A DNA stretch of 64,000 nucleotides from positions 19,372,450 to 19,436,449 of the forward strand of contig NC_092648.1 in the NCBI RefSeq assembly GCF_032118995.1. Direction: 5' to 3'. Within the stretch, counting starts at the first letter, position 1; every line of letters begins with the position of its first letter. The translations under genes were made by a program, and so were the position numbers. Under the pieces are notes generated by a model that worked only from the letters and a program-made list of their open reading frames with translations, had not been told where the DNA came from and did no database searches. The stretch comes from Asterias amurensis (Eukaryota > Echinodermata > Asteroidea > Forcipulatida > Asteriidae). Positions 12,701 through 24,700 of the stretch are shown one piece after another.

Positions 12701-15700
12701 TGCTCCAAGGCTTTCTGCCTGAATCTCTAATGTTTGCACTTGATAAGCGTGTCAATATTGGCAATGAGACAAGATTGTCCTGCATGGCCGAGTGGTTTAG
12801 AGCATCGAATTCAATTCATCTGAGTGTAAGCTGAGTGTAAGTTCGAATCCCGGTCATGACACTTGTGTCCTTAAGTTTAATGTCACTGTAAGTGCTTCAC
12901 CTCACCCAGGGGTATATGGATACCTGCATGAGTCTAGGTTGATATTGTGTATGAAAAAACCTTTGGAGTGCCCTGGCAACTCTGGGCTGAAATACGCTCC
13001 CCATGGAGTTATACGAAAGATTGCAGGAGTGCAATTTGCCCAGTGACCAGGGCACTAAAGCACATTGATACGGTTGCTGTAATGCGGAATATTATGAATC
13101 TAGCTCCCAAGCAGCGCATAAAGTAAAATTACTTCACACTTTAAAGTGATAGAATCCTATGGTAATTGTCAAAGACAAGTCTTCTCACTTGGTGTATCTC
13201 AACGTATGCACAGAATAACAAACCCATGAAAATTTGAACTCAATAGGTTGTCGAGTTGCAAGATAACAAAGGAAGAAAAAACACCCTTGTCACACAAAGT
13301 TGAGTGCTTTCAGAGGTCGCGAAATCAATTCAAATGTTTTACTGAGAAATTACTACTTTCTCAAACACTACGATATGCTTCAGAGGGAGCTGCTTCTCAC
13401 AATGTTTTATACTATCAACAGCTATCTCTGTTGCTCATTATCAAGTTTTTATCCTTACAATTATTTTGAGTTATTACCAATAGTGTCCAGTGCCTTTCTT
13501 CTATACCTGCATAATTCTTGTTGACATATTTTATTGACTTTCACCTTGCAGATTAAACAAAACATCTGTGACATTCCAAAGTGACACAAACACAATAATT
13601 ACTGTGACATTCCAAAGTGACACAAACACAATAATTAAAGGGTACCTGGATAAACACTGTCACTGAATATATCTCAGACCTCGTTTTGCCCTGGCATATA
13701 TTATATAGGAATGTATGTACACTGAGCATAATGGTTTGCCAAAGAAATTGTACATTTTATGCAACCAAATGTCAAACCGCTGACATGCCAATTTTACTAA
13801 CACAGTCATACATCATGTAGTAATTTTACATGTACACAAACATTAGCATAACTCTCCCTGTGCACAAGATAGCCTGTCCGAGAATATAAATTTGCAAATT
13901 ATACTATTTTTTTTTTTTTTTTTTTAAAACCCTTCAATCTTTTCTTGATTCAAAATGCCAAAGTGAAAGATTCAGAAGGACTGGGGCTGGTAGTACAACA
14001 ATTGCTCACTCACTGGGTAAGTGAGAAACAATGTACAAATGTAAGTCACCTGTGTGGAGTGACGTTGGAGAAGATGAAGTTGAAGGATTGCAACCGCATG
14101 CTAGCTAGGGTTTTACAGACCAAATTCCCCCAAAACCATTTAGTAACGTAACAAAATGCTACGTAGTGCACTGTACAGCTTTTGATACCTGCCATGAACA
14201 TCAAGTAAAAAAACATTCACAGGATCTTATTTCTATTCAGCCAATCTTGCAAAATTTAGGTCCAGAATGTCCCACAGTTGAACATTATGGAAATTCATAT
14301 ATGGAGAACCCTGGAACATAAAAGAGAATGGCTCCCATTGGTCATTGTGTACATACATTGCACAGACACATACATTTTTGTTGCAAATCATGAACAGCTC
14401 ATGACACTTTGCGGATCTACTGTAAAAATCAAGACAAATCTGTATATTTTATTTCTAAAATAGTTTTTCCAATTTACATTTTTAAAACCATGCTTTATCA
14501 GAGTTTTCAAAAAATGAAGAATCAAGTATTGACTCAAAATACAGTGAATAAGATAAACCCATTATGCTGTTCTATTTCAGTGACACTTTACACAACGATA
14601 TGAAGGCGTGTTATCTGACCCGTAATATATAAAACAAAAAAGTAATAAATAAATAAAAAAATGTACAGGGTTACAAGGTCTGGCCTAAATACTGTGTGAT
14701 CTTTTTCAGGCTATTTTAAAACACATTACCGATTTTCTGAGAACAAAGGTTAAAAATATATAATTATATTGGAAATCACATTTGGACAAGGGACTAACAC
14801 CATGCCCGAGTATGAATACTTGTGTCCATTCTACAAATATTCTTGGATTCCATATTAAAACTGTTCCCCACCAAAGGCTTCCATTTCCATCTTGTAGCTT
14901 GACAAAGGACTGCTGACTAACGAAGGAATGTTAACAAGATTAGGTGCTTCAAAACTGCACCGTATCCACGCAGCGAGAAATATCCCACGACAAAAAAAGG
15001 ATTCTAATTCAATCACAGTGTGTGTAGACCACTGTAGAGCGCAGATATTAACATGCATTAAATCTAAGATGAAAGTGTGTGCATATTCCGTGCAATCTCA
15101 CAGCATCTTATCATTTCATAGTTACAGTTCCTTTTATTTCATTATAAGTTGTTTGATAATTTGATAGACTGCGGAACAGTGTGAAAGCAGGCATTAGATA
15201 ACCTCAGTAAGAATGGCAAACTGGACTGATTTCATAATGCCTATTTTTCATCGCAACAAAGAGAACTTGGAATGGTGGCCTTACTTCTGAGTGTATGTAA
15301 TATAAACAAGTGTGTAGATCAAGATCTGTATAGATTGATACGAAAGCTTGGCCGCGTCTAAAATAAAATTATTTCAGCTACGGCTGTCGGCTCAAGAGAC
15401 AAGGTTGAAGAATAGGCCCTTTCAATGAACATCCAGTCATAGCCACTCTTGAAGCCATCAATTCATAGGCCGTATCCGAATTGGCAGCTACGGCTACGGC
15501 TGGAACGCCGCGTCATCATGCATTGAAGTATAGGATGCCCTTAGCAACTTCCCTGGCAACGGTCGTAGCCGCAGCCATAGCCACCAATTCGAATACGGCC
15601 TAAGTCAGGTCTTGTGAATCTCTTTTGACTGTCATTGACTCAGAGTGGAGTCAGTACACAGGCTCTATAAGCTCAATGCCTGATTGAGACCCCAAAATCA

Positions 15701-18700
15701 CAAAGCACTTTAACCACTGAGAAAGGAAATCAGATTCTTAATTCCTCCCTCCAAATTGGACCCAGGGGCATCCCCTCAAGTCTTCCGAGAACTCTGAACT
15801 ATACAAAGAACCTTTCCACTCAAATGTAAATTCTCTACGACCAATCTTTGTGAAGCATTAATGTTGACATAGCAGTGAAGCAGGGGGTGAACAAAGCTCT
15901 GTTCACTGCATTAGGCCTGCCATCATACCTCTAGGCATATCTGATTACTGTTTGACATTGTTATTTAAATGTTTGCTCTTCCTGAGATAATCCATTTAAT
16001 CATCATAAAATATATGCGGATTAAGATACAGTGTTTCTCTGACAGTAATACTGAGGATACAATGTAATTTTCTCCATTTTATCTCAAAGCATGACAGGAA
16101 AAGGGTCTAAAAAATAACAACAATTAGTTTGCTTGTATGATCTTCCCAAGAAGGGAACTTTGGAAAGATCCTACAAGGGGAATATAAATGCCAAGCTGGC
16201 AACACCCAATCTCTCAAACATTGGTAACTTATAATGCACAAAAAATAAATTGTGATTCAGTAACAAGATAAAAACCCTTGTTCTAGCCTTAGTGAAATAA
16301 GTGGCTAGCTTGGCCGAATTCCAACCCAATAGCTTGTGATTGCAAGTCCAGCATTCCAACCACTTTGACCTCGGTGAATTAGGACAGAACTTTCAAATTC
16401 ACAACAATCCAAGTGGCTTTATAAACCGCTCAACTCCTGAATACTTTTTTTGAGAATACTTACTTGAGAGTCCAATTGTAGTCTGGGGTTGAGTATTCCA
16501 TGATGTCAACATTGGCACCAGGCATACCGGCGATCGGTACGTGGCCGCAGTCCCGGCCACGCATGTAGATGTTCCGCCCAAAGAAATTCACAAAATCTGA
16601 GAACAGAGGGACAAAGTTCTGTACGGATAGAAGAAAGAAAAAGAAAGATTTAGTATAAAGGATTTGTAACACTGTTTCTTGCAAAGCTGCTACTGAGCAA
16701 CTCATTCAAAAGAAATGTTTTTTTTTTTAGAGAAGGAAATTAACACTGGTCACCTACATGTACTGAAGAACAACTTGATGGCTCTGCATACCGTTATCAA
16801 AGAATTACGCTTACGGAGCAATAAACTCCGCGATTACATCAGGCCTTTTGCACAAGTAAGCAGGGAATTTTTTGCTCATGTGCACTTATAACAATACTAG
16901 GCATTTTTCGCTTACACAGCGTGTGCGTACTTCACAAATTACTAGGCGTTCTTTTCTTACACAGCTAGCACAGAAATTCGGTGCTGGGACAGTAAGCAGA
17001 AATTGGTGATCATAAGCGCAGAATTCGACAGTAAGCAGAGCCATTAAATTGGGCCCAGCTTGCTTTCACCTTCACAGAAAGAGCTGGTGAAGCCCAAACT
17101 AGATTATGCTACTCATGAGTGTGACCGTGGTACTAATGCTAAGACCACAAGACAACATTCTCAATGAGTGCCCCATTAGCAAACTGGACGGTGGCACTGG
17201 CCAGCTGTCACCCAATTACGACACGATGGTTCTTGGACATGGACCTAGACATTTGGGATTTGTTGTCGCATACGAGAGAAGAGAATATCTTTCTTAAATA
17301 CACAAAGCAGAGCTGAAAAAGTCACGCGTCAATTGTACTACTGTCTTCTTTTTGAATGGTTAATTAGTCTTATTTTAATCACAAGCATCAAGGATTCCAT
17401 TGAGTTGTAAAATTGCTTATTTAAATCAAACAAACATGTTCACGTTATTTTACTTTTTATTATTATCATATATTAGCCTCTGTCGTGTATTTTGTTTGTC
17501 TAGTCTGTCTTGTGTTTTCTTTCTTCTGTATAGTATTTTATGTTGTTTGTCTGTCCATAGGTTAAGGCACAAATACCTCTGCTTCACCCTAACCTAATTG
17601 TTGTCCTACTTTAAAAGCTTCCTAATATATAACTATCTAAATCATTGTAAACTTTCATATCCTAAGATACTAAGTAATACTGTAAACTACTCATAATTTG
17701 AATATACTTATAAAACTTTGTAAAATGTGTAAGTTTAAATGTATGGCAGCAATGAAATAAATGTGTGCAAATACAAATACAAATACAAAGGTTAGGGCCT
17801 ATCACCACAAAACAGTTATCACTAATTACAGGAGGGGCTATTAAATTATAAAATGTTTAAAAAAAAAGACACATTTTATTTTAGTGTTTATTTTATTTGT
17901 TAATAGTCTCCCACCAATTGTGATAAGTTGCCGATTCCAGGAAGGGCTGAAAAATATAAGAATGTACATGTAGCATTGACAATTGACATTACATGTAGCA
18001 TTAAGCACCTGTTGTAGCCTATAGTTAAGCAAATAAAAAAATGTTTAGGATGGTGCAGAATATTGGTATTAGGCCATTTTGAGAGTCAATGAACATGTAC
18101 CATTGCATTGCATGTAGTCAGTGTAGTGTGCGTTTTTTTGTAACAGCGTTTGCATCACAAAAAGCAAGGACGTTTGAAGGTGGCATATTGCATGAATGCT
18201 CAGCTCCAAATTGTTATGTCACACCATGGTGACAGTTTTTTATTTTTTTATTTTGAGAACCATGAACATGTGTACGTGGTGTGATACAAAGACGCATGCT
18301 AATGCATGATTAAGAATGCCCACTACGCATGACACACACAGTTTTGAAAACGAAGTTTAAGTACCCGAAAATACATGCATTTTTTCATTTGTTTTCAAGA
18401 GGCCGAAAGACCTTAAAATATTTAGTTTTAACATTTATTTTTAGCGTTAGCCTTGGTTGCAGTTGGGGACTTTTTTTCAGCACAGTGAGTGAGTTTCTTC
18501 CTAGATTGTCACATACAGTTACATACCTGTCCTTGGTTAAATTTCCTTCCCTCCATGGCTCCATGGTTATACCATGGAGAAAGGAAATGTCCTCCATGGT
18601 TATAGCATGGAGTTACACAACCATATCATTAAAGTAACCCAAGGACACTGTTGCATAAGCACTGCAAAATTACTGCATAGAAATCTGAGAAAATGAACCC

Positions 18701-21700
18701 ATGTCCTGAAGACAAGGTTAAACCATGGAAGGATACATGGTGGTAAAATTAAAGGTCATTCAAAGTAACTTCATGCTTACAACAAAACAAACTTAGCATG
18801 CCCAAATATCAAAGGTAAGAGGGCTCAAACACCAAAAAAATCAAATTCAAGATTAAAAATTGGAAGGATGTAGCAAAATTTGACGAGTTCAAACTTGATG
18901 CTTTGTAGGTCTTTTAGGCGCTAGATTGAAAACTAGGTTGATGGCAGAATTTAATGATGAACCGTCCTTGCTCTATGGATGAACAAACAGGAATACATAC
19001 CAGCAGGGCCCAGACAAAACCTTGCCGAATCGCATGATTTAACTAACCAATGATGCATTTAAATGCTTGTGATCCGATGGGTTTATAAAGATTCAATAGA
19101 ATAAAACAGTAACAAAAAATGCCTGTTGACAGCAGCTTTCAAAATGATAAATTATTGCAGGGATACATAATATAAAAAAACTCAACTTGGGTGGGTCAGT
19201 CTGGGGTTTTCTTTCCTCACCTCATACACTTGCTTGAACCTCAATGACCCTTGTTTGAAATTTGAATCCCTTTTGGCAGTTCAAGTTAGCACTATGTGGG
19301 GATTGGGTTTTCAGTCTTACTGATTGCATAGATTTTCCCTATGTGTCTGGAGATCTCTGTGGTTTTCCTCCCAGTGGGATCGGGGCCTTTGCATGCAATG
19401 GCCGAAACATATATTCTTGTCAAAAAGGGTGGATGAAGACAGCATTCATAGCTGCATCGTGATAATGGCCAATTCAGTCCAACTTTATCACTCACTTCGG
19501 GAGATTCAACAAATACTCTAATTATTAATTATACTATTCCGTCAGACCTCAGCTCAGCCTGCAAAGAACTTCCGTATTGGATTGCTTCCACTTCGGAATT
19601 TAACAAGGGGCTGCTCATTCAGCAACAAAATGTAGTAGACGTGGCTTCTACCTAGATGTATTTCAGCAGACGGTCCTATCACTCACATCACTGTGCAAAA
19701 ATGTGGCACTTAACCTTTCACCGTACTGTTTTCTAAAATTAGCGCAACGATTCAGAGTGTACACATTGCTGTGTACAAACCAATGTCCAATGCATTCAAA
19801 ATCAGCAAAACAACATTTTAAAATTCTTTTTGTTAATGTTGTAATTCTAAAGATTAACTTATCAGAAAGATCTGCTTCAATGTTCTTGTCAACAATGGGT
19901 ATTTTTTTCAGGCTGATGCAATGTGAGAACTGTACCAGGAATGAGATTTGACAAATGTGCAAATTCCTGAGAGTGGCTGCTTTTTCATTTCCCTTGAAAT
20001 GCAAATTGGTGGAGGGATTGCAGCACTTGACCTGTTTGTATATCAAATAATATCTGCAGTTTACATTCTTCGGGTTTACAATACATGGTAGATTAGTAGA
20101 TTAAAATGTAGTTAAATCAAATGAAAAATAAATAGGAGTAGTGACAAAATAGAGAGACCACATGAAACATGTCGCTCGGTTGGTAGAGTGCCAGCACATT
20201 AATCAGGACGTTATTGGTTCAAATCCACTCCAGTGTAAAATGCCATGGTGCCCTTGCCCTTTCAAAAATGAAGCATAAAACAAATTACCTTGAGTTTAGG
20301 GGATTCTTTTGCGCCGGGTGATTTCAGGATTCCTAGCCTCCATAAATGTTCCTTGATGTAACCCACAATAATCAGGACCATGAAACCAAAGTAGGTGATC
20401 ACAGCAACGTGGAGGGGTGTCTCTTCAAATGTTTCGTGGAACTTGCCATGACCCTGGGCCTGAAGAAAATAAAAAACAAGGTGTGAGAATTAATGTTTCC
20501 TCTGCATTTATTTTGATTTGAGCATCTTTATTTCCAAGTAAAATAGGTGATCTTCAAAGTATGCTGAACTTGTATTTGATGTTGTTACACATTGGCAACA
20601 CTGAATACCTGCATACTAACCTCCCCCCTCCAACCCCCCTCCCCCAACCCCCCAAAAATGGCCCTATCAAAATGGAGGCCAGAAAAAAAGAAGAGCTGAT
20701 GAATGACACACATTTGGATAAACTAAAGTTGAGATTGTCAGATGTAACAGTTTCTTCAGGTAAAGTGAACCCAGCCCCTTTATGATAGAGAGAGTAAGGA
20801 ACAACAAGCGAAAAACTAACCCCTTATAATTCTAATACTGTGCAAATAAGTAGGATTTGAAACTTTGCATGGTGGAAATAAGATATAGAGGAGTTTGCGG
20901 TAACACCATGTAATAACTATCTCTAAATGAGTTGGGGTGGTTCTGAAAAGAACTGTTGGTTTAACTCGACGTTTCGATCAGTATGCTCTGATCATCTTCT
21001 GGAGAATGCTGGACTGTGCAAATAGGAAGCCCCTACATGTAGGCCTACGTGTAATGATACCGTAGATTAGTGCCACAGGATGTTTTGCTCTCCCCGTTGG
21101 ACATTAGGAAGACAAGGATACTATAGAATGGGAGAAGCTTACGTTCACCTGCTGTGCAACGACTGAAATCTAGATTTTCAGTTTGAAAGCAATGCAGGGC
21201 TATGCTCTGCATTAGTTTGCATACCAAAACAGCAGGGTTTTCCCCATGCACAAGCTAGCATCCGGGCGATACACGTAAATTGCAGCCAGTATTCAAAACA
21301 AGTTTTGTGAGTGCGCCTGTTAGTTCTTGGTTTATGTTAGTTCTTGGTTTATTATTGGGGAAATATTACAATTAATTGTGTTTCATTTACACGGTTCACC
21401 CACTTAAATTCATTTAACCTAACTCCTCATACTCTATAACAACATGAATATTTAATGAAACTGGTGTGAAGACATGATAGTGTACCATACCTCTTCTTAC
21501 CTAGTCTTAACTCTTTGTGAAATCCACCCAGGTCCCTGACACACCCAACATTCTATCAATAGCCCAATGTACTGCACCATGCATGGACATCATGGACACC
21601 TGGATGCACTATTGAATACCTGTTCTGACCATAACATGCATCCCGTGGCTTACACAACCATTTCCCAACCTCATTATGCATTTAATGTGTCAACTGTCAC

Positions 21701-24700
21701 CAAACTGGCAATTGGATTTCAATATAACCGTGCATTAAACCATGGACTCCTACCTCCATGATTCCTGGAAAATAAACAATAATGTCCCAGTGAAGCATCT
21801 CAAGTGGGCTTGGATAATTTATTTGTTAAAGGAACACGTTGCCTTGGATCGGACGAGTTGGTCAAAACAAAAGCGTTTGTAACCGTTTTTTATAAAATGC
21901 ATATGGGTAGAAAGATGTTGTAAAAGTAGAATACAATGATCCACACAAGTTTGCCTCGAAATTGCGTGGTTTTCCTTTTACTGTGCGAACTAACATGGTC
22001 GGCCATTTATGGGAGTCAAAATTTTGACCCCCATAAATGGCCGACGTGTTAGTCGACGAGGTAAAAGGAAAACCACGCAATTTCGAGGCATGTTTGTGTG
22101 GATCATTGTATTCTACTTTTACAACATCTTTCTACCCATATGCATTTTATAAAAAATGGTTACAAACGCTTTTCAAAGACCAACTCAACCGATCCAAGGC
22201 AACGTGTTCCTTTAATTGGATTTGTTCGTTTGCTGTCAACTGTGTAGTGTTAAATGATTACATGTAGGTGTTTTAAAGCCTGTAGAAGCAAAACCTGGTA
22301 CAATGGCCTGGGTACTGCTGGGTGCTTCTTGGTAACTCTTGAATATGGCTAAGAATTGTGAGCATACCATTTCACTGAATCAGAGAGATTTCATCTCACC
22401 ATGTCGGTGTCCACCTCCACATGCAAAGCTTTGAATCCTAAACCTAACAATTGTGCAACACATTGTATTAACCCCCCAACACACACAACATTTTGAAATC
22501 ATACTATTAAAATGCTACATTATTCATTTTGGTTTGTTTGTACATTAAATGAACATAAGCATGTCAACGGTTTTAATTCTTTAAGGATGCTTGTGAAGGG
22601 AAGGCGGGCAATGTTTTTTTTTACATTAATAAACAAAAACAAAAAAAATTACGTTTTAATTCTTCAAGGATGTTTGTGAAGGGAAGGGGGCAATGTTTTT
22701 TTTTACATTAATAAAGTTTTATTTTTTATTTTACCTCCCCCCAAAATGGGGAATTTTCAAATAAATTGCAATAATAAGTGCTATGTAATGGTTGACAGCT
22801 TTTGGTTACATGGCATATCGTGAATTACGTACAGTTAATTCCACTACGGTTTGACAGTTACACAATGATTGAAGCAGTATTTGCACTAGGCAATTTGCAC
22901 AGTAGATTAGTCTAAGATACATTACGTAGTGGTCACTTGCTTCATGAAACGGCTGTTGATGTTTTGTTACATCACAGTACACACCCATTTTATAAGTTGT
23001 CACAGCCTATTGTGAACCCTTACTTGTGTGTGCATAATGAATGATTGATGAATAATTAAACATGTCAGTTACAAAACATCACCTGACCCATTCAATGTAC
23101 TGCCTACTACGTATTTGGAATGGGCGTTTTGCATATATTGTAAGCTTTGTAAATCCCACATAATTCAGCTATGTGCTGCCAGTTAGATTTTGTCAACTAA
23201 ATTAAATAAATATACACACACGTACATGTAGTGCCAGTTTTTAGCTCTTTTGAAAACCAATACAAGCCAATTTTATAAAAGAAGAACTCAACCAGTTTTA
23301 AACCTGGCATAATAAGTAACTTCTGTGAACAAAACTAAATATACATGTATTCTACTACACACAAAACTCCTCACATAATGTTCACTGGCACTGTTTTTGT
23401 TTTAGTACACAACACCCCCGCCCACCCCTCCCTCTCTTGTTTGCAGTGACCTTGGTCCAAAGTAAAGAATGTTTTTAAAACAACATGAGTATTTAGGTCG
23501 CCCATTCCCAGAATTAATAATACCTTATAACAACAAGACTGTCACAGACAATCAGCTGTTTGTTTTTAGTGAACATCCTTGCTTTGGATTATTAGTCACC
23601 CACCATGAACTGATGGCCTGATTTTGGTAGTCGGGGTCACAGAGAGTTAAGGGGATGTTGTTAAAAACATGAAGAGATGAAACTTCATATAGTAGTAACA
23701 TGGCCCATTTGACAGGAAGACAATCAATCTATAAAATTCAATAGTTTTGTTAAATTGTATCGTCCCAAGCAGGATGTCTTTATTTACAAGGAAATGGAAG
23801 TTTATGCTAATGTGCAGTGTAGGATTTGTCATCTTGAATTGACAAAAGAATGGTATTCCTGGTCTCAAAATCTGTTAGTGTGAACGAAGAAAAGTTGACT
23901 CAGAAAGCAGGATTTGAACCTGTGACCTCCGGATTATCATGCGATGCTCTACCAACTGAACTGTGTTGCCATTGCCCTAGATCTTTGTTTTTGAATGCCA
24001 ATCAGGTTTTTATTAATTGCAAATCAGGCTTTTCTGAAACTTTTTATGGAAATGGTATAATTGTTGTGTTAGACTTGATTGACTGATATTCTATCCAGCT
24101 AAGTACACAGTACAGATTACATGGCCAGCTTTCTCCCTTAAAAGTGGTCCACTGGCCAAATGCCATTTAAAATAGCCGAGGACCAGTCAGAAATTGCTCC
24201 AAGTGGTCCAGCTGGCTAGTTATGGTTTAAAAAGCATCCATCAAGTATGTTAGTGAAAAGCTGGGGAACTGGTGACATAACAAGCTAAGCTACAAGTCCT
24301 GATGGCTTCAGTCACAGAGCAAGTAGAGACAGAGGACAAACTCTGATGGCGTTGTTGGATGTGATCACATCACTTTACTAGAGCGGATTAATTAAAAATA
24401 AGTGACCTCAGCATCTAAACATTTCACCATTTAAATATGGGCCAAAAACAATCTGCGTTTAAACAACAATTGAGCTGTAAAGCCATCAATTATGGAAACA
24501 ATTTCCTGGAACATTTGATGTTAACTCAAATTTTGTCACACTCTCAGTCTCATTGTTAATTATTGACATTCTGTAAAACACACCACTACCAAGGACTGGG
24601 TAGATGGTTTTATCAGGACTTTGATCACAGCTCAACTCAACACAAAAGTAAAGGTTATTTTAAGATAGACCCAGAACTGGGGCACAGTACTTCTTTGACC

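Noticed and set aside
13566..13638. CRISPR-like direct repeats
   Set aside because: Only two adjacent units without spacers, in an animal genome.
17106..17297. 63-codon ORF in SPTLC2 intron 2
   Set aside because: No recognised family, single short frame, no splice support.
18329..18637. 102-codon plus-strand ORF in SPTLC2 intron 1
   Set aside because: The translation is unlike any known family, and its 3' part is a local inverted repeat around CCATGG words.
19663..20046. 127-codon minus-strand ORF in SPTLC2 intron 1
   Set aside because: No recognised domain and no splice context. I could not exclude an old transposon protein, but nothing supports a gene.
21862..22267. Two near-identical ORFs on opposite strands
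   Set aside because: They are the two arms of the family B palindrome; identical translations in both directions reflect the inverted repeat.
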